Shown here one piece after another: positions 23,398 through 30,364 of a stretch of DNA of 30,364 nt (its first letter is position 1; every line of letters begins with the position of its first letter). The stretch lies in the NCBI GenBank assembly GCA_019419545.1, contig DXZT01000011.1, positions 1-30,364 on the forward strand, given 5' to 3'. The DNA comes from Collinsella sp. GTDB taxonomy: Bacteria > Actinomycetota > Coriobacteriia > Coriobacteriales > Coriobacteriaceae. The notes below the pieces were generated by a model that saw only the letters and a program-made list of their open reading frames with translations, ran no database searches and was not told the DNA's origin. The position numbers and the translations under genes were made by a program.

Positions 23398-23937
23398 CTA
23401 GTAGTTCACCACCTGCTCCTCAAAGTACGCCTTCGGGTGGTTGCACACCGGGCACACCTCAGGCGCCTCGGCACCAACGTGCAGGTGCCCGCAGTTCAGG
23501 CACTTCCACACCTTTACGCCCTCGCGCTCAAACACCTCGCCCGACTCAATGCGCTCGACGAGCTTGTTGTAGCGCTCCTCATGAGCCTTCTCGACAGCAG
23601 CGACGCCGCGGAACTTCGCGGCGATCTCGGCAAAACCCTCCTCCTCGGCGGTCTTGGCAAACTCGTCGTACATCTCGGTCCACTCGTAGTTCTCGCCCGC
23701 GGCGGCATCGCGCAGGTTATCCAGAGTGCCGGGAACGGCGCCATCGTGCAGATACTTAAACCACAGCTTGGCGTGCTCGGACTCGTTACCCGCCGTCTCG
23801 GCAAAGATATTCGAGATCTGAACGTAGCCGTCCTTTTTGGCCTTAGATGCATAGTAGCGATACTTGGTGTGCGCCTGGGACTCACCGGCAAAAGCGGTCT
23901 CAAGGTTCTTCTTGGTTTGGGAGCTCTCAAAATCCAT
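23398..23937 (-). CDS. rbr: Rubrerythrin
   Basis: Rubrerythrin is a cytoplasmic peroxidase of anaerobes that reduces hydrogen peroxide with a diiron site and a rubredoxin centre. The 179-residue protein has an N-terminal four-helix diiron domain with the glutamate motifs in AGESQAHTKYRYYA, GNESEHAKLW, EEEGFAEIAAKFRGVAAVEKAHEERY, and a C-terminal rubredoxin-like domain with Cys146-x2-Cys149 (CLNCG) and Cys162-x2-Cys165 (CPVC). All ligands are present. The ATG at 23937 has AAGGGA 9 nt upstream; a TTG 18 nt earlier is the only alternative. A TATAAT box lies on the minus strand at 23987-23992. It fits an anaerobic gut host. It has its own terminator and is followed by an unusual inverted repeat. 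Confidence 0.95.
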   Translation of the reverse strand: MDFESSQTKKNLETAFAGESQAHTKYRYYASKAKKDGYVQISNIFAETAGNESEHAKLWFKYLHDGAVPGTLDNLRDAAAGENYEWTEMYDEFAKTAEEEGFAEIAAKFRGVAAVEKAHEERYNKLVERIESGEVFEREGVKVWKCLNCGHLHVGAEAPEVCPVCNHPKAYFEEQVVNY

Positions 23938-23986
23938 AGGTGTACTTCCCTTCAATACATGCCGCCCATAGGCTTTGAGCGGCCTT

Positions 23987-23992
23987 ATTATA
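23987..23992 (-). promoter_or_regulatory. Rubrerythrin -10 box
   Basis: A perfect TATAAT lies 50 nt upstream of the rubrerythrin start codon, within CCATATAATAAGG. No good -35 is found at 16-18 nt, so an activator or alternative recognition may be involved. Confidence 0.5.
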
Positions 23993-24035
23993 TGGTACCC
24001 CCTGCCGAAAATCTAAACCTTAAAATTCGAGCGGG

Positions 24036-24941
24036 CTACACACTCAGCCAACGATCGTCCTCGGAGCGGCAAAAGCCCTCACGCTCCAGATCGGCTAGAA
24101 TGCCCGCGACAAGCTCGCACTCGACCGGCCCGCGACCGGCTGCCGTCTCCATCTCGTTAACGCCTGTAACAGCTTCATCAACCGTAATGCCCGCAGGCTG
24201 CCCATCGCGCGCCGCCAGCAGCATGCGCACGATGTGGGCGCGCTTTTGACGACGCGAGCCCTCAAACTTGGACTGACGACTATAGCCCGCCGAGCGCCTG
24301 GACGGGTTGGGCAGCATCTTTTTAAGATACGCGCCGTAATCCAGCAACGCGTAATACCACGCGCGCGGCGTGTCGGCATCGTCTTGAGGCACGGCAAAGG
24401 GAGCGATCTCGTCGGGCGCCGCACCGGGGGCCGCCGGACAGGCCGCCTGAATCAGCGGCACCAGTTCGCGATCGGGAACAGCCGGCACATCGGGAAAGAA
24501 GTGATGCAGAAAGACCGTGCGCACGTTGGTCTCCAGATACACGCCCGGAAGATCAAATGCAAACGACCGGATACCCTGCGCCGTTGCCGGGCCAATACCA
24601 GGCAGAGCGACCAAGTCGCGCGTCTCACGCGGAAACTCCCCATCCCAGTCCTCTACAACGCGCTGAGCGGCCTTGTGGAGCGCCAGAGCGCGTCGGTTGT
24701 AGCCCATGCCCTGCCAAGCGTCTAAAACATCGGAAGGCGCGGCCTGGGCAAGCGACTGCACGGTCGGAAAACGATCGAGCCACGCCGGCATGCGCGTCTC
24801 CACGCGCGGCACCTGTGTCTGCTGCAGCATGACCTCGGAGAGCCAAATGATATACGGGTCGCGCGTGCGACGCCACGGAAGGTCGCGATAGCGCAGGACC
24901 CCTTCCGAACGAATCATCGAACGAAAGGGGTCCTGAATCAT
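24036..24941 (-). CDS. MutY-like HhH-GPD DNA glycosylase lacking the Fe-S cluster
   Basis: This 301-residue protein belongs to the MutY/HhH-GPD DNA glycosylase superfamily, which removes mispaired bases. It has LPWRRTRDPYIIWLSEVMLQQTQV with the MutY-type Glu36, the helix-hairpin-helix LPGIGPATA (113-121) and the following FAFD. The catalytic aspartate usually found in the LDGNVKRV segment is replaced by glutamate (LETNVRTV, Glu137). The four-cysteine Fe-S motif and the NUDIX-like C-terminal domain of MutY are both absent. The C-terminal part (GAYLKKMLPNPSRRSAGYSRQSKFEGSRRQ and a winged-helix-like end) differs from MutY. It is best called MutY-like; substrate specificity is uncertain. The ATG at 24941 has AAGGAG 7 nt upstream. 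It lies 21 nt after the Rrf2 regulator gene and is likely co-transcribed with it. Confidence 0.85.
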   Translation of the reverse strand: MIQDPFRSMIRSEGVLRYRDLPWRRTRDPYIIWLSEVMLQQTQVPRVETRMPAWLDRFPTVQSLAQAAPSDVLDAWQGMGYNRRALALHKAAQRVVEDWDGEFPRETRDLVALPGIGPATAQGIRSFAFDLPGVYLETNVRTVFLHHFFPDVPAVPDRELVPLIQAACPAAPGAAPDEIAPFAVPQDDADTPRAWYYALLDYGAYLKKMLPNPSRRSAGYSRQSKFEGSRRQKRAHIVRMLLAARDGQPAGITVDEAVTGVNEMETAAGRGPVECELVAGILADLEREGFCRSEDDRWLSV

Positions 24942-24962
24942 GGCAATGCTCCTTATGCGGCG

Positions 24963-25448
24963 CTATTCCTCCCGGCAAGCGCACGCGCAGGTGGCGTACT
25001 CGGGAAACGCATCGCGGTCGGCGAACTTGGGATCGACGGCCGGGAACTGGCGGTGAGCGACGATGTCGCCGAGCGAAACGGAATCGAGGTAGTCGCGCAT
25101 CAACGCCTGAGCTCCGGCCCACAGGGGATGATAGCAGCACGCGCCCATGCGCGCACAGTCACCATCAGGCGCGGTGCAATCGTTCATAACCATAGGACCC
25201 TGAACGGCCTCGACGACCTGGCGGATAGTGACGTCGTCCGGACTGACCTTGAGACGCATGCCACCGTGGACGCCACGCAAGCTCTCCACAATACCGGCCT
25301 GGACCAAACCGTGCTGAATCGAGCGGGCAAAAGAATACGGGACATTGACCTCTTCGGCAGCGGTGCGAACAGAAAGCAAACACTCCGGATCCTCGGCAAG
25401 CATCGCCAGCATACGAAGGGCGTAATCAGTCTTCCTCGATATGTCCAT
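24963..25448 (-). CDS. Rrf2-family transcriptional regulator
   Basis: This 161-residue protein is an Rrf2/IscR-family regulator. The N-terminal winged helix starts MDISRKTDYALRMLAMLA and continues through VPYSFARSIQHGLVQAGIVESLRGVHGGMRL. The usual cysteine-containing loop is present: Cys91, Cys98, Cys104 and Cys105 (CTAPDGDCARMGACC), which in relatives binds an Fe-S cluster that senses iron-sulfur status, nitric oxide or redox state. Unusually, a further CxCxC group (Cys154, 156, 158) lies at the C-terminus. AAAGGGG precedes the ATG at 25448. The likely promoter is at 25608-25636, giving a leader of about 150 nt. The MutY-like gene follows after 14 nt beyond the stop region, so the pair may link redox sensing to base repair. 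The sensed signal is unknown. Confidence 0.92.
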   Translation of the reverse strand: MDISRKTDYALRMLAMLAEDPECLLSVRTAAEEVNVPYSFARSIQHGLVQAGIVESLRGVHGGMRLKVSPDDVTIRQVVEAVQGPMVMNDCTAPDGDCARMGACCYHPLWAGAQALMRDYLDSVSLGDIVAHRQFPAVDPKFADRDAFPEYATCACACREE

Positions 25449-25607
25449 TTTCCCCTTTCAAGGAATACGAACAGCTCGAACGAGCTCCGGGGCCGAGCTT
25501 GTGTCGAGACGCTAAATGACCGCCAGGACATCCAAATGGTAAATCGGATATCCACTGAGTGCCGCGCTTGGAGCGAAATGCATCAGATGCGGCGCACAGT
25601 GCAATTT

Positions 25608-25636
25608 AGTATAACCTAACCCCCTGTCTCGTTGAA
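25608..25636 (-). promoter_or_regulatory. Promoter of the Rrf2 gene
   Basis: On the minus strand TTCAAC (plus 25631-25636) and TATACT (plus 25608-25613) are separated by 17 nt. The sequence GGTTATACTAAATTGC around the -10 box is of the kind often bound by Rrf2 proteins, so autoregulation is plausible. Confidence 0.55.
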
Positions 25637-25770
25637 CAGGTGTTGCGCAACAAAGCTGCTGTTTAGACAGATATGCTTATTGGATTTTACTTGCGTTCCC
25701 GAAGGCGCGGAGATTCTGGGCAAAGATGCCTCAGGGCGATCGTTCTATCGAAACAAAGTGTATCAAACGC

Positions 25771-25798
25771 AAAAAGCCACGTCCGAAGACGTGGCTTT
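25771..25798 (-). terminator. Intrinsic terminator of tRNA-Asp
   Basis: A perfect 11-bp stem (AAAGCCACGTC and complement, 25773-25783 and 25788-25798) with a 4-nt loop is followed by TTTTTGCG on the minus strand. It lies 8 nt downstream of the encoded CCA end. Confidence 0.85.
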
Positions 25799-25806
25799 AA
25801 TTGCGT

Positions 25807-25884
<78 letters not shown>

Positions 25885-25930
25885 AGGCAGACGTTCGCGT
25901 TTGTTTCCGCTCGCGTGCGCTGCGGGGATT

Positions 25931-25960
25931 AGTATACACAGAAGTCTGTCCGCCGCGCAA
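25931..25960 (-). promoter_or_regulatory. Promoter of tRNA-Asp
   Basis: On the minus strand TTGCGC (plus 25955-25960) and TATACT (plus 25931-25936) are 18 nt apart. The -10 box lies about 47 nt upstream of the mature tRNA 5' end. Confidence 0.6.
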
Positions 25961-25991
25961 CAACTTTTTTGAAAAAATTTTTTGGCTGTCC

Positions 25992-26134
25992 GGGAGGGTC
26001 TCCGGGGCTGGGGGCGGGGGTTAAGTTTGCTGCTCTACAGTCCTGCGCAAGACGGAAAGCACATTAAGTGCTTTCCTTTGCGTGCGGAACTCGCGACAAA
26101 CTTAACCCCCGCCCCCAGCCCCGGAGACCCTCCC
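25992..26134. repeat. 143-bp element with perfect 38-bp G-rich inverted repeats
   Basis: Arms 25992-26029 and 26097-26134 are perfectly complementary over 38 bp. The left arm carries four G-runs (25992-26020: GGGAGGG, GGGG, GGGGG, GGGGG) that satisfy a G3+N1-7 quadruplex pattern; the right arm places the same motif on the other strand. The 67-nt centre has its own perfect 9-bp stem (GGAAAGCAC, 26054-26062 and 26068-26076). Confidence 0.92.
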
Positions 26135-26250
26135 TGCCGTCACTTTGTTCGAGTCGTTGTTGTTCCTCGCCGCTTCGCGGCTCGGCGGCCCCGTTCTCCG
26201 CGGCGGGGTTTGTCTAAGGATCTTGCTGAAGCTCTGCCTTTGGCTCAAAG

Positions 26251-26285
26251 AAAAACGGGAGATGCGTTGTGCATCCCCCGTTTTT
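26251..26285. terminator. Bidirectional terminator after the metallophosphoesterase gene
   Basis: AAAAACGGG and GATGC with their complements form a near-perfect 14-15-bp stem with one unpaired mismatch and a 5-nt loop. The outer A/T runs provide U-tracts in both directions. It starts 8 nt past the stop codon at 26293. Confidence 0.85.
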
Positions 26286-26292
26286 GTTGCGG

Positions 26293-26760
26293 TTAGTCCA
26301 AGTCAATAAACTTAGTGGTCAGTATCTTGCCGTCTTTGACGAGCATTCTGGCCATGGTGGGGCCTCGGCTGCCTCTGGGGTAGCTGGCGCTGCCCGGGTT
26401 GAGGACTAAGCAGCGGCCCACCTGGGCTTCTTTGGTTACGTGGGTGTGGCCGTTGATGGCTACGTCTACGGATCCCACCGGAAGGTCTTCGCGGTAGTGG
26501 GCTACGGCGAATTTGAGGCCTTCGTAGGTAAAGAGCGCAAGACGGTCTACATCGGGGCCGTAGTCGCGGTAGTAATCGTTGTTGCCCAGTACGGCCCGCA
26601 CGGGGGCGATGGTGCATAGGTGCTCGTAGTCCATCTCTGACGTGAGGTCGCCGGCGTGGATGATCAGGTCTGCGCCCTCAAGCTCATCCAAGAGCGCAGG
26701 CGATAAATAGCCGTGGGTGTCCGAGATGATGTCGATGCGCTTGGCGCTTGCACTGTTCAT
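26293..26760 (-). CDS. Small metallophosphoesterase, YfcE/MJ0936-like
   Basis: This 155-residue protein is a calcineurin-type metallophosphoesterase of the YfcE group, which act as cytoplasmic phosphodiesterases. The metal ligands are all visible: Asp14 and His16 (IISDTHG), Asp38 (HAGD), Asn60/61 (LGNND), His88 (AVAHYRE), and His105 with His107 (NGHTH). The ATG at 26760 follows AAGGGA at 4 nt. A terminator for the upstream response-regulator operon ends about 40 nt before this start. The substrate is not known. Confidence 0.9.
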   Translation of the reverse strand: MNSASAKRIDIISDTHGYLSPALLDELEGADLIIHAGDLTSEMDYEHLCTIAPVRAVLGNNDYYRDYGPDVDRLALFTYEGLKFAVAHYREDLPVGSVDVAINGHTHVTKEAQVGRCLVLNPGSASYPRGSRGPTMARMLVKDGKILTTKFIDLD

Positions 26761-26799
26761 GGGATCCCTTCCGCAAAAAACGATTCGGCAGATACATAC

Positions 26800-26850
26800 A
26801 AAAAAGGCCCCACGGCTCCGCAGACGATGGGTCTACAGGGCTGCGGGGCC
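26800..26850 (-). terminator. Terminator of the LytTR operon
   Basis: GGCCCC (26806-26811) and GGGGCC (26845-26850) close a long imperfect stem of about 20 pairs with three mismatches, followed by TTTTTTG on the minus strand. It starts 6 nt after the response-regulator stop codon. Confidence 0.85.
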
Positions 26851-26856
26851 AGTGTG

Positions 26857-27573
26857 CTAGAGACTCAGGGCCTTCTTGAGCGGCACGACGCGGCGGCGCG
26901 AAACCGGCACGCGTTCGTCGACGCCCGTAATGCCCAGCTGGATGGCGCCCGAGGGCACCGTCTCAACGTCCGTAACGCACGCCAAGTTGACGATATAGCG
27001 GCGGTGAACACGGAAGAAGCCAAAGTCGCAGAGCTTGGCCTCAAACTGCGCCAGCGAGGTCGTCGACAAAAAGCGATCATCGACGGTATAGATGCAGGAG
27101 TAATCGTCCTTGGCCATGATAAAGCGAATGTCGTCCACGGGAATGAGCACCTTGCGGCCGCCCTTTTCCACCGGGATACGCTCGATGGTCACTTTGCTGT
27201 CCGTAACCGGCTTGGCGCGTTGCATGACCTTCTCGATCGCGCGATCCAAGCGAGCTTCCTCGACCGGCTTCATCAGATAATCGACGGCATCGACGTCGAA
27301 TGCCTCGACCGCATGGTCGCTATACGCAGTCACAAACACGATCGCCGGCGGATTTTTGAGCTTATGCAGCGCCTCGGCAAGTTGCAGGCCCGAGGCACCG
27401 GGCATCGAGATATCGAGAAACACGACATCCACGCGACTTTCCATAAGCATCTCGATGGCGGAGCGGACGCTCGACGCCTCCGTGATCGTGCCGATCTTGC
27501 CCGTTTGCTCGAGCAGGAAGCGAAGCTCCGAGCGAGCCGGCGCCTCATCATCCACAATCATCGCACGCAGCAT
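26857..27573 (-). CDS. LytTR-family response regulator
   Basis: This 238-residue protein is a response regulator of the LytR/AlgR (LytTR) class that binds DNA when phosphorylated by a LytS-type kinase. The receiver domain (1-120) has the acidic pocket Asp8-Asp9 (MIVDDE), the phosphorylated Asp54 (VVFLDISMPG) and Lys102 (YLMKP). The LytTR DNA-binding domain occupies about 138-235, with LIPVDDIRFIMAKDDYSCIYT and FRVHRRYIVNL. The ATG at 27573 was chosen over a TTG 21 nt upstream: GAAAGG lies about 10 nt before the ATG. It follows the kinase gene after 72 nt and is the last gene of the operon. Regulated genes cannot be inferred from the window. Confidence 0.93.
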   Translation of the reverse strand: MLRAMIVDDEAPARSELRFLLEQTGKIGTITEASSVRSAIEMLMESRVDVVFLDISMPGASGLQLAEALHKLKNPPAIVFVTAYSDHAVEAFDVDAVDYLMKPVEEARLDRAIEKVMQRAKPVTDSKVTIERIPVEKGGRKVLIPVDDIRFIMAKDDYSCIYTVDDRFLSTTSLAQFEAKLCDFGFFRVHRRYIVNLACVTDVETVPSGAIQLGITGVDERVPVSRRRVVPLKKALSL

Positions 27574-27645
27574 AGGGATAAAACCTTTCGTCAACTAACT
27601 ACGCCGGGCATCCGTCGCATGACGTTGAGCCCGTAGCCTTTTATT

Positions 27646-28989
27646 TTACTCTTGAATGTCAAAGATGCTCTCTGACAAATCAAGATGAAGAAGCACTTTG
27701 GTGCCCTTGCCCGGCGCCGATTCGACACGCGTATAGGAGTGCGGCCCAAAAAAGCGATGGATGCGCTCCGAAATATTGTGCATGGCCACACCGGCGCCGC
27801 CACCCTGGGGAGAGCTGGCGTCGGGACGGGCAGAGCGCTCGTCAAACAGTCTGGCGGCGGTACCCTCATCCATGCCCACGCCATTATCGGCCACGGCAAT
27901 CAAGATTGCATCCTCGCCGTCTTGGTGAACGGTCACGTCGATCCTCAGGGCGTCGTCATCGCCCATACCATGACGCACAGCGTTCTCGACAATCGGCTGG
28001 ATCACGAACGCCGGCACCAGCGTATCTTCCACATCCTCGGACACATCGAACGTCGCAAGCACGCGGTCCTCGCCAAAGCGGGCCTTCTCAAAGGTAAGGT
28101 AGCGCTTGGTCTGTGCGACCTCGCGCGAGACCGGAATAAGCGATCCCGAGTTGTCGAGCGTGGCGCGATAGAACGATGAGAACTCACGAAGCAGTTCGCG
28201 GGCCCTCAGCGGGTCGGTGCGCGTAAACGATGCAATGGTGTTCAGCGTGTTGAACAGGAAGTGCGGGTTAATCTGCGCCTGCAGCGCACGCACCTCGGCG
28301 CGCGCTGTGAGTTCCTTTTGCACCTCGAGCTCGTGGATGGCGAGCTGCGTGGACAAAATCTCGGCAAAGCCCGAGGCAAGCGCGTACTGGGTACGGTCGA
28401 CGGCGCGCGGGGTCTTGTAGTAGAACTTGAGCGTGCCGACGGTACGATCGCCCACCTTGATGGGGGCGATAATGCCGGCGGGGACTTGGTTGTGCGAGCC
28501 GTCCGAGCCCACGACATCCACCATACGGTTGAACGACTGCACGATGCCATGTTCGATAACGTAGCGTGTGGCAAGCGTGTGGATGGGAGAATCTGGCAGT
28601 AGTTTTTCCTCAAACTCGCCCGCGCAGGCAAGCACGTTGTCCTCATCGGTGATGGCCACCGTCATGGCACGCGTCTCGGGCAAAATGCGCTGGCACACCA
28701 AACGCGCCGACTCCTGCGTCAGACCGCCCTTAATGTCCTCGAGCATGGCCGAGGCCACCGAGAGCGTCTCCTCGGTGTACTGGGAGCGCACCGAATCGGG
28801 ATTGAGCGTCAAAAAGATAAAGATGCACAGAAAGATGCACAGCAGTGCGCAGGCGACCACGGTCGCGATCGGCTCGATTCCAGTCGCCAGGGCAAAAATA
28901 AAGTACACCAGCACGCAAATGGCGCAGGCAACGGCAATGATGCGAAAGATTGATATTGAACTATCGCGCTGGGCGCGGCGGTCGATCAT
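27646..28989 (-). CDS. LytS-type sensor histidine kinase
   Basis: This 447-residue protein is a membrane histidine kinase of the LytS/YehU class. Two N-terminal membrane segments (about 14-36 and 40-61) replace the longer 5TM-LYT module of classical LytS. A GAF-like sensor region follows (about 75-215, with RAMTVAITDEDNVLACAG and PAGIIAPIKVGDRTVGTLKFYY). The phosphorylated His243 is in QAQINPHFLFNTLNTI. The ATPase has PIVENAVRHGMG (Asn336) and VADNGVGMDEG, then GGGAGVAMHNISERI. The start codon at 28989 overlaps the glycosyltransferase stop by 4 nt (ATGA), which indicates translational coupling. It presumably phosphorylates the LytTR regulator encoded downstream. Confidence 0.93.
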   Translation of the reverse strand: MIDRRAQRDSSISIFRIIAVACAICVLVYFIFALATGIEPIATVVACALLCIFLCIFIFLTLNPDSVRSQYTEETLSVASAMLEDIKGGLTQESARLVCQRILPETRAMTVAITDEDNVLACAGEFEEKLLPDSPIHTLATRYVIEHGIVQSFNRMVDVVGSDGSHNQVPAGIIAPIKVGDRTVGTLKFYYKTPRAVDRTQYALASGFAEILSTQLAIHELEVQKELTARAEVRALQAQINPHFLFNTLNTIASFTRTDPLRARELLREFSSFYRATLDNSGSLIPVSREVAQTKRYLTFEKARFGEDRVLATFDVSEDVEDTLVPAFVIQPIVENAVRHGMGDDDALRIDVTVHQDGEDAILIAVADNGVGMDEGTAARLFDERSARPDASSPQGGGAGVAMHNISERIHRFFGPHSYTRVESAPGKGTKVLLHLDLSESIFDIQE

Positions 28990-30173
28990 TCGGCCCCCTC
29001 CAGGATACTGATCAGTTGTGCGTCACGCCAAAGCCCGTCCATGATCTTGGGCCAAAAACTCTGGAAACGCAGGTAGCTTGCAGCGTTTTGGCGCGCATAG
29101 GCTTTTGCCTCGTCGATACCATGGCGCCAGATGCGCAGGTAGCCCTCATGCTCGCGGGTAAACACGCTGCGGACCATAGCGGTCTTGCGCACGCGGTCGT
29201 CGAGCTCGCGCGAAATCCACGGGCCCGGGTAGGGCATGAGCGATGCTGCCGTAACGGGAATGAGCTCCTTTTGATGCGCGGCGAATGTCAACTTGGCCCG
29301 TTCGTAGTACCAACGGTATACATCCTGCATAAAGCGCGGTGAGCGCTTTTCGGACTCCGGAGGCAGATGGCGCACGGTCCACTCGTTATCGAACCACACG
29401 TCGTAGCCAAACATGCGCATGTTAAAGAGGTAATCCAAGTCCTCGCCGCGGGTGATAAACGGGTCAAAGGCCACACGCGTAAAGGCGCGGGCGTGCAGGG
29501 TCATCAGGCCGCCGCACACGTAGTTGGAGCGCGAGATGCGAGTGCCCGAGAGCGCCTTTTTCATCCAACGATTAAACTCGATGCGCTTGGTCCACCAACG
29601 ATGGCAAATGCCCGCTTTGTCCGTGGGAGCCAGCGGCGACCCGTCGCGATCGTAAAAGTATCCGCTCTTGACTAAAATCGGCAGGCCCTGACGCGTCTGC
29701 TGGCCCAGTGCATAGGTCGCACGCTTCATAAAGTCGGCATCGATGACGGTCTCGTCGTCATCCAAAAACACAACCGCGTCGTGCCCCAGCACCGCCGCGC
29801 AGGCAAGACCCATGTTGCGGATGGCGCCGTAGCCGCGCAGGCTCACGCACTCGCCCGAGCCTTTGGGCGCAATCTGTGCCACGCGGTCGGCAACACGCGA
29901 AGCCTGAGTATTGGTAACGACGGTGACCTTAAGTGTGGGATGCGCATTAACGATTTCGTGCACGCGATGGGATACGTCGGGCGTGACAGAAACCGGACAG
30001 ACCACCAAGAGAATGATGCGCGGAATGTCACGCACCTGTTCGAGTGAAGTCAGGCAGCGATCGAGTTCGGGATTGTCGGCGTTGAGTCGTGTCGAATGGT
30101 CATAGGTGCCAGGGGCGTTTGCGCGAGCGTCATCGCCCGCCCAATACGTTGGAATCACGACCGTGGCGTTCAT
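28986..30173 (-). CDS. Family-2-type glycosyltransferase
   Basis: This 395-residue protein has a GT-A nucleotide-sugar transferase fold. The N-terminus ATVVIPTYWAGDD and the metal-binding motif VVFLDDDETV (Asp138-140) are typical of family 2. A later TRGEDLDYLFNMRMFGYDVWFDNEWTV segment (about 255-281) carries the likely catalytic acidic residues. No membrane helix is evident. Such enzymes add sugars to cell-wall or capsular polymers, but the donor and acceptor are unknown. The ATG at 30173 follows AGGG at 6 nt. It is the first gene of an operon with the LytS kinase, coupled through an ATGA overlap. A terminator for an upstream gene ends 21 nt before its start, so its promoter overlaps it or it relies on read-through. 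Confidence 0.88.
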   Translation of the reverse strand: MNATVVIPTYWAGDDARANAPGTYDHSTRLNADNPELDRCLTSLEQVRDIPRIILLVVCPVSVTPDVSHRVHEIVNAHPTLKVTVVTNTQASRVADRVAQIAPKGSGECVSLRGYGAIRNMGLACAAVLGHDAVVFLDDDETVIDADFMKRATYALGQQTRQGLPILVKSGYFYDRDGSPLAPTDKAGICHRWWTKRIEFNRWMKKALSGTRISRSNYVCGGLMTLHARAFTRVAFDPFITRGEDLDYLFNMRMFGYDVWFDNEWTVRHLPPESEKRSPRFMQDVYRWYYERAKLTFAAHQKELIPVTAASLMPYPGPWISRELDDRVRKTAMVRSVFTREHEGYLRIWRHGIDEAKAYARQNAASYLRFQSFWPKIMDGLWRDAQLISILEGAE

Positions 30174-30194
30174 GCCTTACCCTCCCTGCAACAC

Positions 30195-30229
30195 AAAAAC
30201 GGGACGCCGCCAAACACAGGCGACGCCCC
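30195..30229 (-). terminator. Terminator of a gene beyond the right edge, or leader attenuator
   Basis: An 11-bp stem with two G-U pairs (30201-30211 and 30219-30229) and a 7-nt loop is followed on the minus strand by CGTTTTTGTG. It ends 21 nt before the glycosyltransferase start codon. The sequence from 30230 to the end shows no gene I can name; a gene ending on the minus strand may lie to the right. Confidence 0.75.
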
Positions 30230-30364
30230 GCGACCTAGCTGACTCCATCATACCCACTTGGGCTAATCATTGTTCGAAAGTCAGAATGTTTATTGCGGAT
30301 AACCCCAAAACCTTGATTCTCATCTTCATTGCAACAGCCTCAGGACTCAGCGCAACGCGTTGCG

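Larger units (their letters stand above)
25449..25806. other. Intergenic region, 358 nt
   Basis: No gene is supported. It contains the Rrf2 leader, its promoter (25608-25636), a perfect 12-bp palindrome TGTTGCGCAACA (25641-25652) just upstream of that promoter, and the tRNA-Asp terminator (25771-25798). Confidence 0.6.
25885..26292. other. Intergenic region, 408 nt, GC-skewed
   Basis: No gene is supported. It holds the tRNA promoter, the 143-bp G-rich inverted-repeat element, a run of GC-rich small hairpins (26160-26215) and the bidirectional terminator at 26251-26285. Confidence 0.7.

Noticed and set aside
26150..26220. GC-rich small hairpins as an RNA gene
   Set aside because: The stems are short and lack a promoter or conserved fold that I can recognise.
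30230..30364. Short frame MKMRIKVLGLSA on the minus strand near the right edge
   Set aside because: It is only about 20 codons with no good ribosome-binding site and no recognisable similarity; it could also be part of a gene cut by the window edge in another frame.

Overview
The window looks like chromosomal DNA from a GC-rich gut actinobacterium of the class Coriobacteriia, most probably Collinsella. That assignment rests on my recognition of the protein families, the roughly 60% GC and the repeat style, not on a search. I count 26 protein-coding genes (one a short degenerate zinc-ribbon frame) and one tRNA. All lie on the minus strand except the GntR-family regulator at 8787-9509. There is no phage, integrase, transposase or CRISPR array.

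Region 1 (1-2285) holds a YitT-family membrane protein and a HAD hydrolase, separated by a 119-bp interspersed repeat. Region 2 (2286-9509) is the most interesting functional unit: a mannose-family PTS (fused IIAB, IIC, IID), two paralogous SIS-domain proteins that closely resemble FraB/FrlB/GfrF-type 6-phospho-Amadori deglycases, an EamA/DMT transporter and a divergent GntR/HutC regulator. The natural reading is uptake and phosphorylation of a glycated amino acid by the PTS, then cleavage to glucose-6-phosphate and a free amino acid by one or both deglycases. A dyad-symmetric motif is shared by the promoters of the PTS operon and the EamA gene. A different motif, GCATACAA, occurs three times in the gntR/SIS divergent region. 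The substrate is inference.

Region 3 (9510-10052) is an intergenic island carrying a second copy of the 119-123-bp repeat and a 194-bp inverted-repeat element that runs into the end of the next gene. Region 4 (10053-16367) holds a GNAT acetyltransferase, a threonine-aldolase-like PLP enzyme, a PAP2 phosphatase and Mfd. Region 5 (16589-22954) holds an ATP-grasp/glutathionylspermidine-synthase-like protein, a small degenerate zinc-ribbon frame, endonuclease III, an ABC exporter, RmuC and an unknown single-span membrane protein. Region 6 (23398-25884) holds rubrerythrin, an Fe-S-less MutY-like glycosylase, an Rrf2 regulator and tRNA-Asp. Region 7 (26293-30173) holds a small metallophosphoesterase and an operon of glycosyltransferase, LytS-type histidine kinase and LytTR response regulator.

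Two themes cut across the window. DNA repair genes are frequent (mfd, nth, mutY-like, rmuC). Intergenic spaces are rich in inverted repeats of at least six unrelated kinds, including a perfect 38-bp G-rich inverted repeat with G-quadruplex potential at 25992-26134. Several intrinsic terminators end only 20-40 nt before the next start codon, so read-through or attenuation between neighbouring genes is likely.
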